Source of the DNA: Sphingomonas sp. TDK1
GTDB taxonomy: Bacteria > Pseudomonadota > Alphaproteobacteria > Sphingomonadales > Sphingomonadaceae
DNA: 64,000 nt
Assembly (NCBI RefSeq): GCF_001650735.1
Contig: NZ_LXVY01000027.1
Coordinates: forward strand, 124,001 to 188,000
Reading direction: 5' to 3'
Each line of letters starts with the position of its first letter. Position 1 is the first letter of the stretch. This document shows, one piece after another, positions 1-7,444 of the stretch. The notes beneath the pieces were generated by a model. That model was not told where the DNA came from and did not search any database. It saw only the letters and a list, made by a program, of their open reading frames with translations. A program made the position numbers and the translations under genes.

Positions 1-1
1 G

Positions 2-430
2 CGCTGGCAGTTCGTGCCCGAGGCGCCGCTCGCCGGCCTCGACAAGCAGCATCTCGACCAGCTCCCCCGCGACGCGCTGTTCCAGGAGATGATCGCCCGC
101 ACCGCCAAGGGTCCTTCGCGCTGGCACCTGCTGCTGGTCGAGGCCAATCCGGGCGACGTGACCGACAAGGCGACGGTCGCCTGGCAGGGCGCGCACCGCA
201 CGATCGATGCCGGCACGCTGACGATCCGCGCCACCCAGCCCGAGGAAACCGGCCGCTGCCGCGACTTCAATTTCGACCCCACCATCCTGCCGGAGGGCAT
301 CGCCTTGTCCGACGATCCGCTGCTCGCCGCCCGCTCCAAGGGCTATTCCTCCTCCTTCACCCGCCGCGCCGCCGAAGGCCCGCATCCGAGCGCCATTGGG
401 GAAGACCTGACCAAAGGAGCGCAGCAATGA
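2..430 (+). CDS. Catalase-family peroxidase, C-terminal part (5' end outside window)
   Basis: The reading frame is open from base 2 to a TGA at 428-430 and gives the last 142 residues of a heme-dependent catalase-like (SrpA/YodA-type) peroxidase. The visible part has the C-terminal features of this family: a WQGAHRTIDAGTL strand region, then an RDFNFDP..LPEGI segment and the closing SFTRRA motif. The heme-binding core lies upstream of the window. The family is periplasmic and destroys peroxides. The stop overlaps the start of a cytochrome b561 gene by ATGA, and this pair is a common gene arrangement, which suggests that the cytochrome supplies electrons. The true start cannot be seen. Confidence 0.85.
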   Translation, partial: RWQFVPEAPLAGLDKQHLDQLPRDALFQEMIARTAKGPSRWHLLLVEANPGDVTDKATVAWQGAHRTIDAGTLTIRATQPEETGRCRDFNFDPTILPEGIALSDDPLLAARSKGYSSSFTRRAAEGPHPSAIGEDLTKGAQQ

Positions 431-1029
431 CTCGCCGTTCCCCCGATTTTCATCCCGCCCTCCGCCTGCTGCACTGGCTGATGGCCGCCCTTGTGCTGGC
501 GATGCTGTTCATCGGCGTGTTCATGGTGTCGACCAGCGGCCCCGCCTATGTGGCGCTGCTCGATCTGCACCGTCCGGTCGGCATCCTCATCCTCGTCCTC
601 GTGCTGCTGCGCCTGCCCCTCCGCCTCGCCACGGGCGCACCCGCGCTACCGGCGGATCTTGCGCCCCTGCAGAAGCGCATCGCCTGGGGATCGCATGTGC
701 TGCTCTACGCCACGCTGTTCGCCCTGCCGCTGATCGGCTGGGGAATGCTGTCCGCCGGCGGCTATCCCGTGCGACTGGGCGGCGGCATCGTGCTGCCGCC
801 GATCCTGCCGCACGACCTCGCGCTCTATGCGCTGCTGCGCGCGGCGCACACGGCGATCGCGCTGGCCTTCTTCGCGCTGATCCTGCTCCACCTCGCCGCG
901 GCGCTGATGCACGGGCTGGTGCGGCGCGACGGCGTGCTGCGGAGCATGACGACCGGGCACTGCCGGCCGTTGACGCCCTCGACCGCCGACGATGACAAAC
1001 CCAGGGGAACCACTAGGCTCCCGGCATGA
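427..1029 (+). CDS. Cytochrome b561 family membrane protein
   Basis: A 200-residue membrane protein with about four hydrophobic helices and histidines placed as in bacterial b561 proteins (H16 in LLHW, H48 in LDLHRP, H90, H141, H155), which would bind two b hemes. The family carries electrons from quinol across the inner membrane to periplasmic partners. It is translationally coupled (ATGA) to the catalase-family peroxidase upstream, so it is probably that enzyme's reductant. The tail after H162 is polar and poorly conserved. Its own stop overlaps the LysR start in the same ATGA way. Confidence 0.88.
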   Translation: MTRRSPDFHPALRLLHWLMAALVLAMLFIGVFMVSTSGPAYVALLDLHRPVGILILVLVLLRLPLRLATGAPALPADLAPLQKRIAWGSHVLLYATLFALPLIGWGMLSAGGYPVRLGGGIVLPPILPHDLALYALLRAAHTAIALAFFALILLHLAAALMHGLVRRDGVLRSMTTGHCRPLTPSTADDDKPRGTTRLPA

Positions 1030-1916
1030 CCCTCGAACAGCTACGCATCTTCGTCGCGGTTGCCGAACGCGAGCATATGACACGGGCGGCGGAGGCGGTG
1101 GGCGTTACCCAGTCCGCCGCGTCGGCCGCCATCGCCACGCTGGAGGCACGGCACGACATCAAGCTGTTCCACCGCGTCGGCCGCGGTATCGAGCTGACCG
1201 ATGCCGGTCGTTTCTTTCTTGACGAGGCGCGCGCTGTCCTCGCACGGGCGGCCGAAGCGGCGCTGGCGCTGGGCGAATATGCCGGGTTGAAGCGTGGCCA
1301 TCTCCGGCTCGTCGCCAGCCAGACCATCGCTGCCTATTGGCTACCGGAGCGGCTCGCCATGTTTCACCGCCGCTATCCGGATATCGAATTGTCCGTCGCG
1401 ATCGCGAATACCGAAGGCGCCGCGCGCAGCGTCCGGGATGGCGAGGCCGAACTGGGTTTCGTCGAGGGCATGGTCGACGATCCGGCGCTGGCCCACTGGA
1501 AGGTCGGCGAGGACCGCATGCTGCTGGTCAGCAGCACGCACGCGGACGCGATCACCAATGCCTGGCTATCCGCCGCGCCCTGGGTGATGCGTGAGCCCGG
1601 CTCCGGCACCCGCTCCACCTTCGAGACCGCAATCCGGGACCGCGGACTGGACCCGCGCGACCTCAATGTCGTGCTAACCCTGCCTTCCAATGAATCGGTG
1701 CTTGCCGCGGTCCGCGCGGGGGTCGGCGCGGCGATGCTGTCCCAGCTGGTCGTCCTGCCGCTCTTGGAAGCCCGGGCCTTGTTCGCCCTGCCCTTTGCGC
1801 TGCCGCCGCGCCGGTTTCATGGCCTGCGCCAGAAGGAACGGTATCGCAGCAAGGCCGCCGATGCGTTGCTCGAGGTCATCGCGAGCTTCGACGCACAGGC
1901 AGACTGGGTGATCTAA
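1026..1916 (+). CDS. LysR-family transcriptional regulator
   Basis: A 296-residue protein of normal LysR length. The N-terminal winged helix-turn-helix is clear (MTLEQLRIFVAVAE, then TRAAEAVGVTQSAASAAI), followed by the substrate-binding domain from about residue 90. The start overlaps the cytochrome b561 stop by ATGA, so it is probably co-transcribed with the peroxidase/cytochrome pair. It also lies directly upstream of a YeiH-family exporter, and LysR genes of the YeiE/CbbR type are often found beside YeiH. A perfect dyad lies between the two genes and could be its operator. Its target and ligand are inferred from position only. Confidence 0.9.
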   Translation: MTLEQLRIFVAVAEREHMTRAAEAVGVTQSAASAAIATLEARHDIKLFHRVGRGIELTDAGRFFLDEARAVLARAAEAALALGEYAGLKRGHLRLVASQTIAAYWLPERLAMFHRRYPDIELSVAIANTEGAARSVRDGEAELGFVEGMVDDPALAHWKVGEDRMLLVSSTHADAITNAWLSAAPWVMREPGSGTRSTFETAIRDRGLDPRDLNVVLTLPSNESVLAAVRAGVGAAMLSQLVVLPLLEARALFALPFALPPRRFHGLRQKERYRSKAADALLEVIASFDAQADWVI

Positions 1917-2041
1917 TCACGTTGGTGACCGAACCGATCGCCGTACCATATCAAGATTGAACGCGGTTCTCGGAACACCGCCTAAAATCTGTGCATTGGC
2001 GCCCGCGAAGAGCGCGTACGTCGTCAAATTCATAACTCAAG

Positions 2042-2068
2042 ACGATCAAAACAATATGAATTGATCGT
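2042..2068. promoter_or_regulatory. Perfect dyad upstream of the YeiH-family gene, likely operator
   Basis: ACGATCAA at 2042-2049 and TTGATCGT at 2061-2068 form a perfect 8-bp inverted repeat with an 11-bp AT-rich spacer. It lies in the 203-bp AT-rich gap after the LysR gene and about 50 bp before the exporter's start. The shape fits a dimeric regulator such as the adjacent LysR protein. Binding is inferred. Confidence 0.5.
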
Positions 2069-2119
2069 TAGAATGATCGGTTTGGCAGCCGCATCTGTGT
2101 CTCATCAAGGAGACACAAT

Positions 2120-3202
2120 GTGACGACGCAGAGCCTGGCCCACCATCCGTCGCTTCCCGGCAGCACCCTGCTGCCCGGCGTTGCGCTTTGCCTGACCGTC
2201 ACCGGCGGCGCGTTCGTCCTGCAGCGGATCGAAGAGGCGATATTCGGGCACGCCTGGCTGGAAGCGCTGGTTCTCGCCATCCTGATCGGTACGGCCGTGC
2301 GCACCGCCTGGACACCGGACAAGCGGTGGTTCCCCGGCATCACCTTCAGCGCAAAGTTCCTGCTCGAACTCGCCGTCGTCCTGCTCGGCGCCTCGGTCAG
2401 CGCCGCGACGATCCTCGCCGCCGGGCCGGGCCTGTTGATCGGCATCGCGGGCGTGGTCTGCGCGGCGATCGCCAGCAGTTATCTGATCGGCCGGATGCTG
2501 CGGCTGCCGAAACGCATGGCGCTGCTCGTCGCGTGCGGCAACTCGATCTGCGGCAATTCGGCCATCGCGGCGGTGGCGCCGGTAATCGGCGCGGACGGCG
2601 ACGATGTCGCGGCCTCGATCGGTTTCACGGCCGTGCTCGGCGTGGTGGTCGTGCTGTCGCTGCCGCTGCTCGCCTTCGGCCTCCACCTGAGCGGTCACCA
2701 GTTCGGCGCGCTTGCCGGCCTCACCGTCTATGCCGTGCCGCAGGTGATCGCCGCCGCTGCGCCCGGAGGTGCCACCGCCGTCCAGATGGGCACGCTGGTC
2801 AAGCTGGTGCGCGTGCTGATGCTCGGCCCGGTCTGCCTGATCCTGTCGCTGATCGCGCCCACGCTGCGCGAGGAAGCCGACGAACTGCCCCCGCACGTCA
2901 CCACCGGCGAACGCCCTGCGGCCGGGCGGCCGGCGCTGCACCACCTGGTGCCCTGGTTCATCCTCGGCTTTCTCGGCCTGGTCGGCCTGCGGTCCTTCGG
3001 CCTCATCCCGCATGCGGCTCTTGCCCCGGCGAACGAGGCCGCGACGCTGCTCACCGTCGTCTCGATGGCAGCGCTGGGCCTGGGGGTCGACGTCCGCACG
3101 GTGGCGCATGCCGGCGGCCGCGTGACCGCCGCCGTAGTCCTCTCGCTGCTCGTGCTCGGGGCGATCAGCCTTGGCCTGATCCGCCTGCTGGGGCTGGCCT
3201 GA
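2120..3202 (+). CDS. YeiH-family putative sulfate exporter (PF03601)
   Basis: A 360-residue polytopic inner-membrane protein of the UPF0324/YeiH family, with about ten hydrophobic helices and the family's conserved GNSICGNSAIAAVAPVI loop. Members are annotated as sulfate or sulfur-oxyanion exporters, but the substrate is poorly established. The start is GTG at 2120 with AAGGAG at 2107-2112. An ATG two bases earlier (2118) is followed at once by TGA, so it cannot be the start. The lipoprotein hydrolase gene follows after 44 bp and then the RiPP operon, so all may share a transcript. Likely control is by the dyad and LysR protein upstream. Confidence 0.85.
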   Translation: MTTQSLAHHPSLPGSTLLPGVALCLTVTGGAFVLQRIEEAIFGHAWLEALVLAILIGTAVRTAWTPDKRWFPGITFSAKFLLELAVVLLGASVSAATILAAGPGLLIGIAGVVCAAIASSYLIGRMLRLPKRMALLVACGNSICGNSAIAAVAPVIGADGDDVAASIGFTAVLGVVVVLSLPLLAFGLHLSGHQFGALAGLTVYAVPQVIAAAAPGGATAVQMGTLVKLVRVLMLGPVCLILSLIAPTLREEADELPPHVTTGERPAAGRPALHHLVPWFILGFLGLVGLRSFGLIPHAALAPANEAATLLTVVSMAALGLGVDVRTVAHAGGRVTAAVVLSLLVLGAISLGLIRLLGLA

Positions 3203-3246
3203 ACCGGCCCGCCCCCTGCCCCTACTCTATCGCAACGGAGACCATC

Positions 3247-4224
3247 ATGAAGCCGTCCCTGCCCCTCTCTGCTCTGGTCGCCGCGCTGGCACTGGCCGGG
3301 TGTTCCGCTTCTTCCGCGCCCGCAGGCAACGCCGCTGCGCCCGCCGCCGCCGCGGATGATACTGCCACCACCTGCAAGAGCGGCATCACGCTCCAGCTGC
3401 TCGGCTCCGGCGGCCCGATCAGCGATGACGCCCGCGCTTCCTCCGGCGCGGTCGTGTGGATCGACGGCAAGGCGCGGCTGCTGATCGATGCGGGCGGCGG
3501 CACCTATCTCCGCTACGGCGAGGCCGGTGCCCGGCTCGAAGACCTCGACTTCATCGGCATCTCGCACTTCCACACCGATCACGTGGCGGACCTGCCGGCG
3601 ATCCTGAAGGGCGCCTATTTCCTGAGCGGACGCCATGACGTGGCGCTGGTCGGTCCCAGCGGCAACGCCAACTTCCCCAGCATGACCGCCTTCTTCGACC
3701 GCGAGTTCGGCCGCGGGCATGGCGCCTTCGAATATCTGGCCGGCCTGTCGGGGGGTACCGACGGCCTGCAGCTTTCGGTCCACCCGTCCGACGTCAACGT
3801 CGCCAGCCCGGTCGCGACCAAGGTCTGGCAGGGCGACGGCGTCACCATTTCCGCCTTCGGAATTCCGCATGGCGATGTGCCCGCGCTCGCCTATCGCATC
3901 GAAACCCCCAAGGGCGTGATGGTGCTCTCAGCCGACCAGAATGGCAGCCGCAAGGGATTTGTCGACTTCGCCAAGGGCGCCGACCTGCTGATGATGCCGG
4001 CGGCGATCGACGACGATGCCGACGCCCAGTCCCGCTTCCTCCATGCGACGCCGACGGTCGTCGGCAAGATCGCCGCAGCAATCAATCCGAAGATGCTCGT
4101 CCTTGATCACTTCATGGGCCGCGCTCTGAAGGACAAGGACAAGAACGTCGCGACCATCCAGCGCTATTATCACGGTCCCGTCTATGCCGGCCGCGATCTC
4201 TCCTGCTTCCCGCTTTCCCACTGA
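3247..4224 (+). CDS. Metallo-beta-lactamase-fold hydrolase, lipoprotein
   Basis: A 325-residue protein with a lipoprotein signal ending in LALAGC, so Cys19 would be lipidated and the protein held at the periplasmic membrane face. After an Ala/Pro-rich linker comes the MBL fold, with the metal motif HFHTDH (H107, H109, D111, H112), a later HGDVPALAY segment, and a DHF near the end. This is the arrangement of RNase Z-like or arylsulfatase-like secreted MBL proteins. The substrate is unknown. The stop is only 20 bp before the RiPP precursor start, with a shared AAAGGAG ribosome site region, so it is probably part of the same operon. Confidence 0.85.
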   Translation: MKPSLPLSALVAALALAGCSASSAPAGNAAAPAAAADDTATTCKSGITLQLLGSGGPISDDARASSGAVVWIDGKARLLIDAGGGTYLRYGEAGARLEDLDFIGISHFHTDHVADLPAILKGAYFLSGRHDVALVGPSGNANFPSMTAFFDREFGRGHGAFEYLAGLSGGTDGLQLSVHPSDVNVASPVATKVWQGDGVTISAFGIPHGDVPALAYRIETPKGVMVLSADQNGSRKGFVDFAKGADLLMMPAAIDDDADAQSRFLHATPTVVGKIAAAINPKMLVLDHFMGRALKDKDKNVATIQRYYHGPVYAGRDLSCFPLSH

Positions 4225-4244
4225 AGACAAAGGAGCATACCGTC

Positions 4245-4538
4245 ATGAAGCATGAACTGACCCTGGGCATCGCCGCCACCTCGCTGCTCGCCGCCCAGGC
4301 CTATGCGGCACCCCAGGCACCCGCCCCGGCCACCGCATCGCAGCCTGCCAAGGGCGGCGGCAAGTGCGCCAGCGGCAAGTGCGGCACCGAGAAGATCTAC
4401 AGCCAGACCAAGCTCCAGCACGATCCGAATGGCGTGCTCGTCCGAGCCCGCGACGGCAAGTGCGGGCTGACCGGCAAGGGCTACAAGGTCGCCGACACCA
4501 GCCGTAGCCGGCTGGCGGAGGGCGTATGCGGACGCTGA
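4245..4538 (+). CDS. Bufferin/HvfA-like RiPP precursor (secreted, four Cys)
   Basis: A 97-residue protein with a Sec signal peptide (cleavage near AYA-A, residues 19-22), then a Pro/Ala stretch and four cysteines at 41, 46, 73 and 95. Each Cys sits in a small Gly-rich motif (GGKCAS, SGKCGT, DGKCGL, EGVCGR) resembling the EGKCG motifs that MNIO enzymes modify in HvfA/bufferin-type precursors. It is not an obvious DUF2282 protein. The ribosome site is AAAGGAG. The stop overlaps the start of the DUF692 gene by 13 nt, which places it in position A of a buf/hvf operon. Mature products of this type bind copper or other metals. The role here is inferred from motifs and neighbours. Confidence 0.75.
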   Translation: MKHELTLGIAATSLLAAQAYAAPQAPAPATASQPAKGGGKCASGKCGTEKIYSQTKLQHDPNGVLVRARDGKCGLTGKGYKVADTSRSRLAEGVCGR

Positions 4539-5365
4539 CCGCGGCGTCGCGCGGACTCGGGCTTCGGCCCGAGTTCGTCGACACCCTCCTTGAATCGGCC
4601 GCCGTACAAGGCCTGGACTTTCTGGAGGTCGCCCCCGAAAACTGGATGCAGATCGGTGGTCGCAAGCGCGACCAGCTCGATCGCATCGCCGATCGCTACC
4701 CCTTGATCGCGCATGGTCTGAGCCTGTCGATCGCCGATACCGAGCCGCTCAACACCGCGTTCGTGCGCGATGTCGCCCGGTTTCTAGACGACTATGGCAT
4801 CGCCCTCTACAGCGATCACCTCAGCGCTGCGCGCGACGGCACCGGCTATCTCTACGATCTGCTCCCGGTTCCCCGCCGCGCGGAGAACCTGCCCTATCTG
4901 GCAGACCGCATCGCGCAGGTGCAGGACATTACCGGCCGCCGCCTCGTCCTGGAGAATATCTCGGCCTATCATCGCTATCCCGGCGAGATGCCCGAGGGCG
5001 CGTTCTTCGCCGAGCTCGTCGCGCGCTCCGGCTGCGGCATCCTCCTCGATATCAACAACGCCTATGTGAATGCGTGCAACCACGGCACCGATGCCGGCGC
5101 GTTCCTGCGCGCGCTGCCGTCCGACGCGATCGTCTATTATCACATCGCCGGGCATCTCGAACTTGCCGATGGCTTCCTGCTCGATATCCATGGCACGCCG
5201 GTCGCCGATGCGGTGCTCGACCTCGCCCGCGAGACCCTGGCGCTGCACGGCCCGCGCCCGCTGTTGCTCGAACGCGACAACTTCGTGCCCGAACTGGGTG
5301 CGCTGCTGCAGGATCTCGGCCGGATCGCGACTGCTATCGACGAGGGCCGCCATGTCCTTGCCTGA
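4526..5365 (+). CDS. bufB: DUF692 multinuclear non-heme iron oxidase (BufB/HvfB-like)
   Basis: A 279-residue TIM-barrel protein of the UPF0276/DUF692 (MNIO) family. The expected metal ligands are all visible: E38-N39, H63 in IAHGLS, D97-H98 in YSDHLS, E143-N144 in LENIS, D175 in LLDINN, H206 and H210 in HIAGH, D220/H222 in DIHG, and E249 in LLERD. Family enzymes oxidise precursor cysteines in the cytoplasm to thiooxazole, oxazolone/thioamide or related groups. The start overlaps the precursor by 13 nt with GGAG upstream, and the stop overlaps the DUF2063 partner by 14 nt, so the three are translationally coupled. Confidence 0.92.
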   Translation: MRTLTAASRGLGLRPEFVDTLLESAAVQGLDFLEVAPENWMQIGGRKRDQLDRIADRYPLIAHGLSLSIADTEPLNTAFVRDVARFLDDYGIALYSDHLSAARDGTGYLYDLLPVPRRAENLPYLADRIAQVQDITGRRLVLENISAYHRYPGEMPEGAFFAELVARSGCGILLDINNAYVNACNHGTDAGAFLRALPSDAIVYYHIAGHLELADGFLLDIHGTPVADAVLDLARETLALHGPRPLLLERDNFVPELGALLQDLGRIATAIDEGRHVLA

Positions 5366-6044
5366 TCCCGTCGCGCCGCGCGCCATGGTCGCCGAGTTCA
5401 ACAGCTTCTGCATGGCCGCCCGCACGGACGGGTCGGGCCTCTACGGGCAGCTGCTGCGCGAGAACGTCGCCGAAGCGCTGCGGTCGAGCTTTCCGTTGTT
5501 CACCGACCGGGTGGGCAGCGCGGCCCTGGAGGCGGAGATCGACGCCTTTCTCCTGCGGCATTCGGGCACGCGCCCGCAGTTCCACCACATCGCGACGGAG
5601 TTCGTGCTGTTCTCCCAGCGTCAGGGCGTGGCCGCACCGGAACTCACCGCACTTCTCGAATATGAATGGGCGCTGCTCGCCGCCGAGATCGATCCCGCGA
5701 CGGTGCCGTCCACGGCCACGACCGTGGACGACATTGCCCTCAACCCGACGACGCGCCTCGTCCTGTTGCGGTTCGATCCTGCGCAACCGGCTAGCGGCGG
5801 CGCGGTGGATCGCCCGCATGCCATTTTCCGCACCGCCGATCATCAGGTGCTCACCCTCGCGCTGACCCTGCCGGACTGCCTGGTGATCGAACATGTCCGC
5901 GAAGTCGAGGCCGTATCCTCGGCGTCGCTTTTCGAAGCGCTGGATCCGTATCTTTCGCGCTTCGAACTCCAGACCAGCCTGGCGCGCGGCTTCGCCTGTG
6001 GCCTGTTCTGCTCACCCCCCAAGACCATCGGAGACCTGCCATGA
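5352..6044 (+). CDS. bufC: DUF2063 partner protein (BufC/HvfC-like)
   Basis: A 230-residue protein with the N-terminal helical DUF2063 domain (AEFNSFCMAAR, then a helix bundle including SSFPLFTDRVG) and a C-terminal domain ending in a Phe/Cys-rich tail. The family binds the DUF692 enzyme and presents the precursor's leader to it. It is the second maturation subunit of bufferin/Hvf-type RiPPs. It overlaps the DUF692 gene by 14 nt and the DoxX gene by ATGA. The order A-B-C-DoxX is the standard one for these operons. Confidence 0.88.
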   Translation: MSLPDPVAPRAMVAEFNSFCMAARTDGSGLYGQLLRENVAEALRSSFPLFTDRVGSAALEAEIDAFLLRHSGTRPQFHHIATEFVLFSQRQGVAAPELTALLEYEWALLAAEIDPATVPSTATTVDDIALNPTTRLVLLRFDPAQPASGGAVDRPHAIFRTADHQVLTLALTLPDCLVIEHVREVEAVSSASLFEALDPYLSRFELQTSLARGFACGLFCSPPKTIGDLP

Positions 6045-6649
6045 GATTGTTCGCCTTTGTCGACACCGCGCTGGAAAAGGCTCGCGCGCTGGACTTCGTC
6101 GCGCCACTCGCCATCCGCCTCTATCTGCTCCCGATCTTCTACGAGGGCGCGCATGCGAAGCTGACCGGCTTCGAAGGGCTGGTGCAATGGTTCGGCGCAC
6201 CCGTGGCGCAGGGCGGGTTGAACATGCCCGCGCCGCTGCTGATGGCGGTGCTCGCCACCGCGACCGAAACCGCGGGTTGCATCTGCCTGGCGCTGGGGCT
6301 CTTCACCCGTCTTGTGTCCATCCCCCTTATGGTGACGATGACGGTTGCCGGCCTGTCGGTCCACTGGTCGCATGGCTGGGCGGCGATCGCGGGAAAGACC
6401 GCCGAGTCCACGCTCCGGCTCCAGGCCTTCATGGAATGGCTGGCGCAAAACTTTCCCGGCCGGTTCAACTACATCACGCAATATGGCGATCCGGTGGTGC
6501 TGAACAACGGCATCGAGTTCACGGTCACCTATGTAATCCTGCTTGCGGTCCTCTTCTTCTATGGCGGCGGTCGTTATGTGAGCCTGGACTATTGGCTGGG
6601 GCGTACGCCTGCGGTCGAGCGCCTGCAGCTGGCCGAAGCTCGCGCCTGA
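6041..6649 (+). CDS. DoxX-family membrane protein of the RiPP operon
   Basis: A 202-residue DoxX-like protein with four predicted helices: LAIRLYLLPIFYEGAHAKLTG at the start, LLMAVLATATETAGCICLALGL, RLVSIPLMVTMTVAGL, and a last helix near residue 170. DoxX proteins are the usual fourth gene of bufferin/Hvf operons, where they may handle membrane redox chemistry or assist product export. That role is not established. The insertion between helices 3 and 4 (about residues 106-160) is longer than in small DoxX proteins. A hairpin 27 bp after the stop probably ends the operon. Confidence 0.85.
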   Translation: MRLFAFVDTALEKARALDFVAPLAIRLYLLPIFYEGAHAKLTGFEGLVQWFGAPVAQGGLNMPAPLLMAVLATATETAGCICLALGLFTRLVSIPLMVTMTVAGLSVHWSHGWAAIAGKTAESTLRLQAFMEWLAQNFPGRFNYITQYGDPVVLNNGIEFTVTYVILLAVLFFYGGGRYVSLDYWLGRTPAVERLQLAEARA

Positions 6650-6675
6650 TCCGCGCGTCCCGCCCGGTCTTTGCG

Positions 6676-6697
6676 ACGGCCGCCTTCGGGTGGCCGT
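6676..6697 (+). terminator. UUCG-tetraloop hairpin after the RiPP operon
   Basis: ACGGCCGCC at 6676-6684, a TTCG loop and GGTGGCCGT at 6689-6697 form a 9-bp stem with one G-U pair. It lies 27 bp after the DoxX stop and before the response regulator. The T-run is poor, so it may terminate weakly or stabilise the 3' end. Confidence 0.5.
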
Positions 6698-6769
6698 TCC
6701 TGTCGTGTGCAACCGCCAATGGAGACCGGCGGCCTTGCCGATCGTTTCGCCCTCCCTATGCTAAGCACC

Positions 6770-7444
6770 ATGGCGCATGTGCTGGTAGTGGAGGATGATC
6801 GCCCGACGGCGGAGGCGATCGCGAGCGAGCTCCGCGCGCACGGTTATTCCGTCGATACCGCGGGTACCGGCGCCGACGCGCTGGCGCTGGCCCAAGCCGC
6901 CACGCCCGATGCCCTGACACTGGACCGCCTGCTGCCGGACACCGACGGGCTGGCGCTGCTTGCCAAGCTTCGCGAGGTTGGCATCCACGCGCCCGTTCTG
7001 ATGGTGAGCGCGCTTGGCGATGTCGACCAGCGCATCGCGGGACTGCGTGCCGGCGGCGATGATTATCTCATCAAGCCTTTCGCGCCGAGCGAACTTGCCG
7101 TGCGCATCGAGGTGCTGCTGCGCAGAACCAGGCCGGAAGCGGAGACCGTGCTGCAGATCGGTCGCGTCCGCATCGATCGCATCCGCCGCGAGGCCCAGGT
7201 GGCAGGCGAGCCGGTGCGGCTCCTCCAGATGGAGTTCAAGCTGCTGGAATTCCTGATGCGCCATGCGGGCGCGACGGTCAGCCGGCGGATGCTGTTCGAG
7301 CAGGTCTGGAACTATCACTTTGATCCCGGCGCCAACCTGATCAACGTCCATATCGCGCGCCTGCGCCGCAAGCTCGACATGCCGGGCGAACCGTCCGCGA
7401 TCGTCACCGTAAAGGGCGAAGGCTATCGATTCGATGCCGTCTGA
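6770..7444 (+). CDS. OmpR/PhoB-family response regulator
   Basis: A 224-residue two-domain regulator. The receiver has the acidic pair D9-D10 in VVEDD, phospho-acceptor D52 in TLDRLLPD, and K102 in LIKPF. The C-terminal winged-helix DNA-binding domain ends with VHIARLRRKLD and VKGEGYRFD. I chose ATG 6770 because it gives the normal family N-terminus (AHVLVVEDD). ATG 6758 is possible. The 3' end overlaps the kinase gene by 11 nt. Placed just after the RiPP operon, it could control that operon, for example in response to metal, but no direct evidence is seen. Confidence 0.9.
   Translation: MAHVLVVEDDRPTAEAIASELRAHGYSVDTAGTGADALALAQAATPDALTLDRLLPDTDGLALLAKLREVGIHAPVLMVSALGDVDQRIAGLRAGGDDYLIKPFAPSELAVRIEVLLRRTRPEAETVLQIGRVRIDRIRREAQVAGEPVRLLQMEFKLLEFLMRHAGATVSRRMLFEQVWNYHFDPGANLINVHIARLRRKLDMPGEPSAIVTVKGEGYRFDAV

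Noticed and set aside
2188..4224. 678-codon + frame running through YeiH into the MBL gene
   Set aside because: Its first half is an out-of-frame shadow of YeiH. The MBL protein begins at ATG 3247 with a lipoprotein signal.
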